The translations under genes and the position numbers were made by a program. Positions 22,881 to 57,045 of a DNA stretch of 64,000 nucleotides are shown here, piece by piece. The notes beneath the pieces were generated by a model. That model worked only from the letters and a program-made list of their open reading frames with translations, made no database searches and was not told the DNA's origin. Numbering within the stretch: the first letter of the stretch is position 1; each line of letters begins with the position of its first letter. This stretch comes from Chamaea fasciata. Taxonomy: Eukaryota; Chordata; Aves; Passeriformes; Sylviidae. The stretch is taken from contig JARCOQ010000025.1 of the NCBI GenBank assembly GCA_029207755.1, positions 3,774,820-3,838,819 on the forward strand. Reading direction: 5' to 3'.

Positions 22881-22916
22881 CGGGGCCGGGGCCGGGGCCG
22901 GGGCCGGGGCCGGGGC
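22881..22916 (+). repeat. (GGGGCC)6 hexanucleotide repeat in LHFPL5 5'UTR
   Basis: Six perfect CGGGGC units ending 13 bp before the ATG at 22930. Confidence 0.95.
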
Positions 22917-22929
22917 CGCTGCCCCCGCC

Positions 22930-23341
22930 ATGTCCAAGCTGCTGCCGGCGCAGGAGGCGGCCCGGATCTACCACACCAACTATGTGCGGAATGCGCGGGC
23001 CATGGGGGTGCTCTGGGCCCTCTTCACGCTCTGCTTCTCCATCCTGATGGTGGTGACCTTCATCCAGCCCTACTGGATCGGCGACAGCATCGACACGCCG
23101 CAGGCCGGCTACTTCGGCCTCTTCTCCTACTGCATCGGCAACGCGCTCACCGGTGAGCTCATCTGCAAGGGCAGCCCCCTGGACTTCGGCACCATCCCCT
23201 CCAGTGCCTTTAAAACTGCCATGTTCTTCGTTGGCATCTCCACCTTCCTCATCATCGGCACCATCCTCTGCTTCAGCCTCTTCTTCTTCTGCAACGCAGC
23301 CACCGTCTACAAAGTCTGTGCCTGGATGCAGCTGGCAGCGG
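22930..23341 (+). CDS. LHFPL5: LHFPL5 coding exon 1
   Basis: Residues 1-137 plus one base; donor GCGG/GTGAGC at 23342. It contains spans 1 and 2, the first extracellular loop and the start of span 3. Confidence 0.97.
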
Positions 23342-26300
23342 GTGAGCAGGGCTGGGGAGATGCACGGGGAGCGGGGGGCTGCCCACGGGCCGAGCCTTTT
23401 CCCTTTCTGCCCTCGACTCTGCTGGGGATGGGGCGTCAGTTAAGAGACCCCAGTGTCACCTCCACGCCATTTGCTCCCCCTTACTGGTTACCAGTGGGGA
23501 GTTTTTAGTAAAAAGCTCCTCCCCGAGCAGCTGAGACACAGCAGACTCGCCGCATGTCGGGTGATGCTGCCAAACCCTGTGGCCCCACTTACCTGGGGGA
23601 GCTTCTCCCGTCGCAGGGAGGCTTCGGAGGATCAGTTCAAGAGCACCAAAAAACCCCCCCCCCCAGGGCACAGAGCGCTCTCCCGTGTTTGGCATCCTGC
23701 AGGAATGAAGCAGGGAGACAGTGATGACGTTTGCTGGGCCATTGTAGTAACTCCCAGAGCTCAGGGAATAATGCACGAGGAAGATGAAACACGAGGAGGG
23801 GACTGGCTGGCTGATTTAGTACCATCACTCGCATTTCCTCACTTTGCTGCTCCTCCCTGTGGTTCTGAAGCCTTCCCCATCTCTCCCTCAAGGCACTTGA
23901 GACACCTGGCAACCCAACTCCAGTGTTCGATCGGAGCCGCAGCTGAAACCCAACCCGGTGCTTTGCTGCTCCTGAATCATTCATGGGAGCCCTGGCCACA
24001 GACCCCCATAACATCCCGTGGGAGGAGGCTGCGGGGTTTCTTCAGTTCCCAGCTCAAGAATCGAGCTCAAGTAAAGATTTAGATAAGAAGCTTGGGGCAG
24101 CTCAGCCTCCTGGGGAGCAGGAGCAGAGAAAGGCTTTGCTGCGGTAGTTGGATTTTTACAGTTTTTTTGTTGTTGTTCTGAATGGGGGAGAATTGTTGCA
24201 GGCAGTTCTGGCCAGATGGGCAGGTACTGCTGCATTTTAGGAATTATTTTAAAAAGTGGGCAGGCTAAGAGAAGCTCCATTTCCTGGCCTTTGCTCTGCA
24301 CTAGGGCACAATTTCAACAGAAATTATTTCTTTCCCGCTACCCCCATTTCTCTGTTAGTTACAGGGAAGATTTATTCTGTATGTAGTTAACCAACTGCTT
24401 TTCCACGAAGAGAAAGCCTCTCTGCAGACAAAGGAAGCTGCCTGCTCACCTTGCTGCTGCCTTGTGTCCCCAAGCCAAGGAAAAAGACAACATTGGCAAG
24501 GGACAAGGCCACTGTCCCAGAAGGGGGTTCTGGTTTACTGAGCCCCTGGGGGCAGAGAAGGGGCGAGGTGCATTTAAGGAGGCTGCAGATGTCCATGAGG
24601 GGCAGGGACAAACATCTGCTTGTCCACCACCGGGTTGTTTCTTGTGTGAGAGGAGTCAGGGGCCGCCTCACATCTGCACCAGTGACTTCCAACATGAGAG
24701 TGGAGCATGTGAAGGGCTTTTGTCAATCAGGTCCCAAAACCTTGCATATGAGCTCATCCCAAGCCTGATCACTGTCCTTATCCAGTAAATACAATTTCTC
24801 TGAGAGGGGGAAAAAGGCAGATTTGGGGGCAGGAGCTGCCCTTCAGCAGCCTGCTGGAACCAGGGATGGTGCAGCTGCCATGGCAAAGCTGCAAGGGTGA
24901 GGTTCTGGGGACCCCGTGGCTTGGCTGGAGCAGCTCTCGAGGTTGTGTGTGAGCTCTGAGAGCAGCGACAGGAGGAGCTGCTGCTGGAGCCACCACAGCT
25001 GAACAAGCAGAATTAATCTGCCTGCAAAGCTGCCGCTGACAGCAGCTCCACCTTAGCAAACCCTAAGCTGGAATCAGCTCCAAGGCTCTAGGCCAGGGTC
25101 ACCATCTCACACAGACTAAACCCGTCCCAGTTTTGTTTGGAGAAGGTGTTTCCTTGGAGTGACACGGCCAGGGCTCTGTGCGGAGGGAGCAGAGGCGTTG
25201 CCTGGGCAACGCTGCCACAGGAGATGCTGGTGCAGCACGTCCTTGACTCGTGGGGAGGCAGCACAGAGGATCCTGCTCCTCCCTGCCTGGGGAGCAGAGC
25301 AGAGCCCACGGGGATCAACAACCTTTCAAGGGACATGTTTATAGTACCTGATGTATTTGTAGCGTGATGTTTGCTCCTCCAGCTGCTCTCTCCACTTCAG
25401 TGTTGATGCCTGGAAAATAGAACACAGCTTTCCAACTGGAGTGAGTATAAAAGCAAACCTTTAGTTCAAAGCTTTCGGGTGAACAACATGGTGAAAAGTA
25501 CACGTGGTATAGTAATTCTACAATTTTTGTAAGGTTAGGAGATTGGACTTATCATACAATTAAAAGGTTAGTTGGGTAGTTAATAATTCCTGAGGTCCTG
25601 ACCCACTGGAAGCAGTCCAGAGGTTTCTCTTGCCCCACTTTTGTTACGTCTGGTTATGTTTGTTATGTTCTTGAAGTTGGTTCTCTTCTTGGAATAAGAC
25701 TAAGCAGTATTTAGGAATGTGTTTATAAGGTTAACTTACTGTTCCTAAAGGTAGGGAGGAAAGACAGGAAAAATACTAGAAGCTACAGCAATCTACAAAG
25801 CCAGGAATCTATGTAAAACATAAAAAGCAAAAAAATCTGATGTCCCCCTGTCCCTGCAGCTACAGGGCTGATGATTGGCTGCCTGATCTACCCTGACGGC
25901 TGGGACTCGAGCGAGGTGAGGCGAATGTGTGGGGACAAAACTGACAAATACACCCTGGGTGCCTGCACCGTGCGCTGGGCATACATCCTGTGCATCATCG
26001 GCATCCTGGACGCCCTCATCCTCTCCTTCCTGGCCTTCGTGCTGGGCAACAGGCAGGACAACCTCCTCCCCTCGGATTTCAAAGTGGAGGATAAAGGTGA
26101 GTGCACTGGGGCTGCTCCTGAACGCTCCTGGGGCAGTGTTTCAGCCCCACGGGTTGGGGGGAAAAGCTCTCTGCCTTGAGAGGGTGCCTAGAACAGAGGC
26201 TGGACAGTGTTAGAGGAATAAAGCAGGTTCAAAGGATACACCTTGGGCAGTACAAGAGCCTGGCCGTGGCTCCACCCAAGGTGGACTCTGAGTCAGGAGT

Positions 26301-26816
26301 TTTCACACTTTCATAAATTTTGGTCCATTTACATATTGGGGTTAATTGTCCAGTTACAGCTTCAAGGTTATGAAATCTCATCCTCTCACATTGCTCTCCT
26401 CAATTCGCTGTTTATACTTTTTGGGCTTGAAGCTGCAATGGTGACCTTGGTTCGGAGGCTGGAAAAGGATTGTTTTGTCTAACTACACTGTGAGGAGAAC
26501 TTGCTGACATGTTTTATGAAGTTCAGAGTCATTGCTGTTGCTTGGGTGGACGGTGGGTGGCTTTGTCCCTGCCACAGTCACACACTGCTCTGTAGGGATG
26601 GAGAGGCAGCAGCAGGCAGAAAATTGATAGAGAAAAAGGCAGGAGTCCAAATTCACCCAGATTACCTTTCCCAGGCCTCAGTGGCTTTCTCCTCATCTTA
26701 TTTTAAACGTATTCCTTTATGAAAACAAACCTGCAAAACACACCCATCCTTTCAGTTTTACACACCAACTCTGCAATTCTCTTTTTTTTTGCTTTACAGA
26801 AGAGGGAAATGACTGA
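22930..26816 (+). CDS. LHFPL5: LHFPL5 (TMHS), complete tetraspan protein
   Basis: LHFPL5 is a four-pass membrane protein of the stereocilia mechanotransduction complex in hair cells, partnering with protocadherin-15 and TMC1. Coding exons 22930-23341 (412 nt), 25860-26096 (237 nt) and 26800-26816 (17 nt with TGA) join in phase to 221 residues; human has 219. Membrane spans lie at about residues 25-45, 96-121, 124-146 and 178-201. The first extracellular loop holds PYWIGDS and the two cysteines of FSYC...ELIC, as in the claudin-like tetraspan family. Sequences such as [12 protein letters not shown] and [15 protein letters not shown] are nearly identical to human. The ATG sits in a CCCGCC-ATG context. 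The C-terminus, KVEDKEEGND, is slightly longer than human KADGTEEV. Confidence 0.97.
23342..25859 (+). other. LHFPL5 intron 1
   Basis: A 2.5-kb GT-AG intron. It contains a short C run near 23656 and, in its last 470 bp, retroelement-like sequence (25385-25845). Confidence 0.9.
25385..25845 (+). mobile_element. Probable LTR-like retroelement fragment
   Basis: AT-rich sequence very different from its surroundings, with a TATAAAAG at 25446-25453 and a continuous non-coding body to just before exon 2. It resembles LTR-type repeats I recall from songbird genomes. Family and ends are uncertain. Confidence 0.4.
25860..26096 (+). CDS. LHFPL5: LHFPL5 coding exon 2
   Basis: Acceptor CCCTGCAG and donor AAAG/GTGAGT bound 237 nt encoding residues 138-216. 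It holds the rest of span 3, the second extracellular loop and span 4. Retroelement-like sequence lies close on both sides. Confidence 0.97.
26097..26799 (+). other. LHFPL5 intron 2
   Basis: A 703-bp GT-AG intron with the LTR-like block at 26215-26490 and a T9 polypyrimidine run before the acceptor. Confidence 0.85.
26215..26490 (+). mobile_element. Probable LTR-like retroelement fragment
   Basis: AT-rich block (ACATATTGGGGTTAATTGTC and following) with the character of a passerine LTR piece. It has no coding capacity and sits 120 bp after LHFPL5 exon 2. Confidence 0.4.
26800..26816 (+). CDS. LHFPL5: LHFPL5 coding exon 3 (last residues and stop)
   Basis: Acceptor GCTTTACAG. AA completes a split Glu codon, followed by GAG GGA AAT GAC TGA, giving EEGND and stop. 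This parallels the very short human C-terminal coding piece ending EEV. Confidence 0.85.
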
Positions 26817-27045
26817 CAGAGCTGATCACCACGTAAGTGATAACCCACACAGATTTGTAACATTCCCAGCATCCACGATGCCACTGTTGTATTCTGATTA
26901 CCAAAGGATTGACAGCTGATTTTGGTGCTGGAGACACATTGATTTTATTTGTGGTTAAAGAAGAAATAGTCTTTGCTTTGCCTCCCAAAACTGGGAAAGC
27001 ACAAACCCTTGCCAAGTGCAAAATAAAACAAGCATAAAATTGGAA
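26817..27045 (+). other. LHFPL5 3'UTR with AATAAA
   Basis: Follows the TGA at 26814-26816. AATAAA at 27022-27027 is the first good poly(A) signal downstream. Confidence 0.6.
27022..27027 (+). terminator. LHFPL5 poly(A) signal
   Basis: AATAAA about 206 bp after the stop codon. Confidence 0.55.
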
Positions 27046-28194
27046 GTCATACTTCATTTGCCAACAGCTGACTTCTCTTTCTGTTCCCAGGGACATCCAG
27101 AGCTCTTCTTCCATCAGCCCTTTTTTTTGAAGTGACTCTTCTAGGAAGCTTTAACTTACCAAATTCTGTGGATTTTCTACAGCTGTTTTCTTCATCCATG
27201 GGGCCGCTCTTGGCTCACAGCTCTTGTGGAGCTTATTTGGTGGGAAGAGCCCAAAATGGACATAAGGAGTTTTTCTGAGTCCATCAGCAAGACGGACAAG
27301 AGGGGAAGGATGGCAATTTGCTGCTTTTTGGGGGGTTTGTACACCTTCTTTCGAGGAAATTACTTCTGAATTAAAAAAAAAAAAAAAACCACCACCAAAA
27401 CATCAGTGTTTTGGGTTTTGTGCGTGTCTCCTGAGGGCAGAAGAAACCCTCTGCCATATCCCAGGTTGCCCTTTTCCTGGAAAAATAGCATGACAGGCCA
27501 ATTCCCAGCTGAGCCATGAATATCCTGCTCTGGGCAACAATAACCAAACACAGCCTCTGGAAAAGAGCATTTTCTGGGGGGGAAAAAAAAAAAAGAAAAC
27601 CAAACAGCAAAACCAGAACCCAATGTGTTGGGCTGCAGCAGGCCTGGGACAGCACCTGCAAAGCACAGATGGTGCCAGTCAGCATCAACACCCTGCACCA
27701 CCCCATTAATCTCATTTAGCCATCATCTCCCATCCCATCCAACACCTACCCATGGCAGCCCTTGGCAGAAGACAAATCAGCTCTCACCTGGTCAGAACCC
27801 CTGCATTATCATTTTCATCTCTACTCACTGAAAATTGCTGGTTCCTGCAGTACTCAGTTCAGTTCAGTTCTAACAAGGACCTCCCAGTTTTATGCTTCCC
27901 TCTAAAAAATTTTTGGGAAGGTTTTATTGAGAGTCTATAGATAAGACAGCAGAGATATGACAGTCCTGAAGAAAAATGTATTTTAGAATGGAAAAAATCC
28001 AGCAGAGTTGTCCTATTTTTTAGTCTTCTCCTCTTTTTAAAATGGATCAAAACACCAGCAAGAAAATCCTTACCTATCTCATTCTGGAAATCAAAACTGA
28101 GTGTTCACTAGTGAGGCAAATTCCATCCCTGATCCCCTGACTCAGAACAGAATTACAAGGGGAATGTATGAAGACTAGGGCTCAGTTATTAAAT
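27046..28194. other. Intergenic between convergent LHFPL5 and SRPK1
   Basis: No gene or clear repeat other than A-rich runs near 27373-27388 and 27582-27596. Confidence 0.55.
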
Positions 28195-30532
28195 AATCTG
28201 TTTATTGCAGGGCTTTCACAAAGGAAAAAAAAAAAAGACAAAGCACCCAAGTAGAAAGAATAAAAATGTATTTTCCTTCAGGTTTTAGACTGACACAGCA
28301 AGTACAAATCCTTTAGTGTGAGCACTTCATGGCAATTTGGAAATGGAACAAACCCCAAGTGAACGAGCAGACAGTACAAGAGTGAATCATGGCAGCTGCT
28401 TCTGCAGGTCTTCAACTCACAAGCTGGCTCTAGCCTTGGCTATCATGGTAAAAAAATCCTCCTCCACTCAGGGCTGGCAGAGAGAAGGGAAGGAAGGATG
28501 GGCAGGAGCTCTCAACAGAGTGCAGACCCCTTCTGGGAAATGTTCCTTCATCAGCCAGTCTCAAGTTGGCAGGACCAGGTGAGCTTTCAAGACCACAGGA
28601 ATTGTTTGCCCTGCCAACGGATCTTCACAGTTTGCTGGAACCCTGTACTATCTGCAGTCCTCCTGCAACAGATACAGAAGTGACCCACAACTGGAAAATG
28701 CCAGATGAAAGGAAAAAAAAAAAAAACCCAAAAGGTTAACTCAGCAGTTTAAAACATTTTTTGGTATGTGACCTGCCTTTCTTTATTATATGCATAGAGA
28801 ACCTGATCTACCACTAAAGGAACATGCAGCATGATTTGCATAATAAGCCAAATCAGGCTCTGAACTGGAGAAACTGTTCAAGTGGATTAAATGACCTAGT
28901 TTGTGAGTGAATGATCCTTACGAACCACGGTTCCCAAACACACACACACAGAAGTGACACGTAACAGTGGTCTTGGCAGCTTTGGCAAGGGGAATTCTCT
29001 TGGATAGCATCTGCATGGTCTCCAGCAACTTCTATCCTCTGCGAGCCACCACAAATCCAAAGGCCCGTTTGGTCCAGAGTAAGGAATTGACTCTGAAGTC
29101 TCAATGCTGCCAAATCTTGCTTAGAGAAGAGTGGGATGCACTGAATCTGTAACAGGATGGGCCAGTCTAGAAGAAGCCATCATAGAACTATCAAATGCCA
29201 CAGTGATTTAACTTTCAATTAAAATTAACCCATTTAACTCATTATGTCCAAACCCCCTCTGAGAAGTTTACATGGAAACGCCATGGAACACTTTTTACTC
29301 GGGGTAACTCTAGAAACAGCTTCTAATCCAGTATCTACCTGGAAAAGGCAGTTCTCTTCCACTTCTGCTAGCTCTCTTCTTGTGCTAATGGCCCAGAAAA
29401 TAAAAGGCAGTCCCATCCTGGGAAGTTATTTCTGAAGGCCTGCACCTGAAGCAAATGAACAGAAATCTTTACACTGGAACTTCAAGTGTTGATTTTCCAG
29501 GGCTGCAGCAGCATGGCTGTGATACAGTCACTGCAACCCTTCCCTTGGAGAAAAAAAAAAAAAGTGAATGGTCAAAAATGAAAAGTCAGAGCAGACTGCA
29601 TCAGTGAAAGCCAATCTCTCGTGAATACCTCAAGCAAGGCAAAAAAGTGCCAGTAAGGGATAAAAAACCCCCCAAACTTATGGCTCACTATAATGTTAAG
29701 AGTTGCCTGCAATAAGGCTCTCTCTGCAGGCTGAGGGTGCACCCATCTGTTTGCTGAGGGTTGTGCGTTGAGTCAGTTCCAGCTTTTGCTTATTTTGCTT
29801 GTCACCTTTTAGTCACAGGTGTTGAAGTAGAAAACATCACCAAGTCCAGAAACTATTCTGACTACACCAAGGGCACAGGAAAGGAGAAAAAAATTAATGG
29901 ACAGGGCACTTTGGAGGAAGAAATAAAGGATACTAAAACCTATGTTTAAAAAGCTCTTTCAAAAGCAGCTAGAACTAAATAAAAGTTTGTGATTGGAAAG
30001 CAAAGAACACAGTAGACACCTAGAGAGTGATGGAGGATTTCAAGGTCTTTGCTCTAACAAGGATCTAGCACCACCTTGATGCCAACTGTTACTTCTCACC
30101 CCCATCAGTAGCTACTGGATCAACAGTGGGAAAATTGACTCCTGAGTCAATGAGATCTTCATGGGAAGAAAGGAGAGTTGGAATTTAGCTAAGGGAGAAA
30201 TCCAAGCACAGGTGAGCTCACATTTGTCACACACGGTGCCTAACAGTGAGGAGACTGAGGAAAAAAATCTCTTATTCCAGTCAATTAGTCTTTGGTGAAG
30301 CCCAATCAAGGCAAAAACACAGATGATGCCCACTGGCTGAGCAGAGTCCCCATTAAGTCACACAAACAAACTCAGCAGAACAGGTTAGATTTATCTAAAA
30401 TCTTGGAAGCCTTGAAGGAAGAACTCCACACTGAAAGTGAACAAGGAGAAAAATGGATCTGGGAAAGGGCAGCTGGGTGTGTAGGCTATGCTGTAAACCA
30501 GAGTATAACGTTGTGGCATTGCTTGGAAGCTT
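28195..30532 (-). other. SRPK1 3'UTR (inferred)
   Basis: Minus-strand sequence after the SRPK1 stop at 30535-30533. Poly(A) signals AATAAA occur at 28797-28792 and 28206-28201. The distal one gives a UTR of about 2.3 kb, close to the long human SRPK1 3'UTR as I recall it. Confidence 0.5.
28201..28206 (-). terminator. Distal SRPK1 poly(A) signal candidate
   Basis: AATAAA on the minus strand. A proximal alternative is at 28797-28792. Confidence 0.45.
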
Positions 30533-54281
<23,749 letters not shown>

Positions 54282-54413
54282 GGCCGCCACCGCCGGCGGC
54301 CCCGGGCGCCTGCGCTGGGCCCGCCGGGCTGGGCACGCGCGGCTCGGCCGCCTCGGCCGCGCGGAGCCGCCGCCTCCCGGCCCGGGCCCGCCCCTGCCCC
54401 GCCCGCCCTGCGC

Positions 54414-54438
54414 GGCTCCGGCTCCGGCTCCGGCTCCG
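54414..54438 (+). repeat. (GGCTCC)4 repeat
   Basis: Four GGCTCC units in the upstream SRPK1 CpG island. Confidence 0.85.
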
Positions 54439-55189
54439 GCGCGGGCGGGGCGCAGGCGCGGGGCCGTGCGGGAGCCGCCCCGAGCCGACCGGCCGCGGGT
54501 GGTGGTGCCGGTAGCGCCGCGGGGCAGGGTGCGGGCTCCGTTCGGCGCCCGCCGCCGGGGGTCGCTCGGGGCGCGCACCCGCCTTCTGCGCCCGGTGACC
54601 CCCCGCACCCTCTCACCGCCCGCACCCGGCCTCCCGCGCCCGTTCCCGCCGGCCTCCCGCGCCCGCACTCGGCTTCCTGTACCCGCCCCGCCGGCCTCCC
54701 GCAGCCGCCTCTCAGCCCGCAAAGCCTTTCACTGAATCCGTGTGTGAAATCGTGTGCCCCGAGCAGAGCGCAACGCCCACCAGACTCAGAGATTCTTAAT
54801 ATTAAATCATTTATTGAACAACGACCACGAAAAAAGCCTTTGCAGTTACTGGGCCGTTTAGGCATTTTGCTGCATGCGTTGAACCCGTGTTTAAGGTGGT
54901 TATGTATTCACCTTAGAGCTCTGGTATGTTTTACCAGCCGCAGTTTTTCTCAACACTATTTAACCTGATAGGAATAAGATGAATGTGTCTTTACAGATTG
55001 TCTGAATCTGCTTGTAGATAGCGCCAGAGACTTATAGATAAGGAAGAAATGGGAGAATCCATCAATTTCAGAAAACGTTACTAATTGACACAGACTGCTG
55101 CTCAGCCAAGGTCATGCTAAACTCCTGAACTTTGGAAAGAAAAACAAAGACTTAATGGGGTTATGAATATTTTCCACCCGGGGTGGACT

Positions 55190-55480
55190 TGAAGCTAATT
55201 TTAATGATCATGTATGGTGTATTATACACGGGGGCACCTATTAAGGGGGACTATACAGTGGGCAGATCAGGAAGTCTGTACCTTCCATGTACCTCAGCTA
55301 GTGGGGAAAGAGAGAGGGTGATGAGGCTGGGAAAATTAGGATAAAAAGGAGGCTGAGTCCCCCAACAGTGTGAGACACGCCATGGAGAAATGCTCCATGG
55401 GCTCTCACTTTGTTCATTAATAAAGTTACAGGACTCCTCTGTCTCCTTTTTTGGACACAAACCTCTGGTGACGTGAATTT
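55190..55480 (+). mobile_element. Endogenous retrovirus LTR, probably solo
   Basis: LTR-like order: TATA-like GATAAAAAGG near 55340, AATAAA at 55419-55424 and a U5-like T-rich end. TGGTGACGTG follows and resembles a primer-binding-site start. No viral genes are attached. Ends are approximate, and no target duplication was identified. Confidence 0.55.
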
Positions 55481-56934
55481 TTCTGCACAAACTCGTCAAA
55501 ACCACTTGCAGCTCTGTCACAAGCACATTACATATTCTGTCAGGGTCTGTCTGGGATTCTGATTCCCTGCTCCTGTCAGGGAGCCACAGAAGGAGTCTCA
55601 GCCATCAGCTGGGACCAGAGCTAGAGGTGTGTCTGGTGTGATTTTAATTTCTAGGACATTTTAAAGCATTCCCAAGACCTGGACTCTTAAGCACTGGATT
55701 ACGAATATCTTCATGGAAAAGCAAGTATGTGTGTGCAACTTTGAAAGACAGAAAAATCCTTTTCATATTTGCAATTGCTGCTGTATTCTACAAGCATCAG
55801 ATGTTTAGGACATCTGCCTGTTCTGCAAAGAGTTCCCTGTGAGAAACTAACACAGGATTTTGTGATAACACAACAGAGGGGCAAATTTCAGCCTTCGCTG
55901 AAAAGGTGATCAAGGTGAGGTTGAGCTGAAAGACCTCAAGTGGGGTAGAGTGCCCCACTGCAAGCATTGCACAGCAATGTCCTACCTCTAAGAAGACACA
56001 ACATTTAAGAGCAGAGAAGATTGTAATCTCAATTTATAGGTAGCCTGTCTGTCATCCCATATCTGTACAGAGTGGCTCGTCCTGTTGGCTCTAGAAAGGT
56101 GTGTGCTCACACCTGACAGGCTGTTCTGTTCCCTATGGGTTTCTTCAAGTGGGGATGAAAGCCATGGCTGGACTTGGAAAGCCACAGTGAAGCACATGTG
56201 CAGGCTGGCATTGTATTCCCTGGGGCAGCAGCTGCCACCAGTCTGAATGAGGACACCCCCCCACTGACTTCTGCTACAAAAATGAGAGAAAAAAACTACT
56301 GAGCATCTTCCCCCTCGCCATGTTTCTTCAATACTTTTCTAATTTGGGGTAGAAAACGCAGTGAGAATAGCACTATCAAGGGGTTGTTGAGCCAGGCCTA
56401 AGCCAAGATAGACTCATCTTTCCCCAACCAGCCTTGCACTGTTTTTTAGAGCAGAATAAATGTCCCCAGACTCTTCTCTTACCTAAGTGGCTTATCTGAT
56501 CCTTCCTCCAAGCCTCCCAGTGCAGAGTGACACACTGCCATGTATGGCTCCAAGAACTGCTTCTGCCCTGCTCTACATGACATCTGAGGTTCCTCGGCTG
56601 CTTTATGTCTTTTGCAGCTACTCCTGTACAAGAGAAGTATGTCAATAAAGCATGTGAATAAACCATGACAGGGTTATGAGCAGGGGATAGGGAATAAAAC
56701 CACAATTTGCAGACTGCACCATCAGCAATGATAATGTGCATGTCTGAGAATCTGTATCTTCTAATTCAGTGCAGTGGGAGAGCAGCCTGGGTTTTCTGCA
56801 GCAAGCACTGGCCAGGAAAGCATCGTGGAGTCCCACCAGCTGGGAAGAACATTAGAACATTGCTGCATGCAAAACAACTGGAGCTGTTGCAACTATGTCA
56901 GGTAAGAGCTTCAGGCTGCCAGCAAAAATTATAG

Positions 56935-57045
56935 ACATTTAAATTACATAAATATTTTAATAAATATTAAAATAATTTAAGAATAAAAAAGAATAATAAT
57001 ATAATAAATAACAAATAATTAAAATTATAGATATTTAAAACCCTT
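56935..57045 (+). repeat. AT-rich low-complexity tract
   Basis: Almost only A and T with AATAATAT/TAAATAT words. Confidence 0.8.

Larger units (their letters stand above)
22660..23345. promoter_or_regulatory. LHFPL5 CpG island, promoter and 5'UTR
   Basis: CpG-dense, TATA-less sequence from about 270 bp upstream of the ATG through coding exon 1. The transcription start is not defined by any motif I can see. Confidence 0.6.

Noticed and set aside
22171..22974. Open frames upstream of and opposite to LHFPL5, including an in-frame upstream extension
   Set aside because: They run through a degenerate GC repeat and the GGGGCC array; the family start [10 protein letters not shown] fits the ATG at 22930.
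56376..56741. A 121-codon minus-strand open frame in the SRPK1-MAPK14 gap, considered as an SLC26A8 remnant
   Set aside because: No SLC26 motifs or membrane-span pattern; probably chance.
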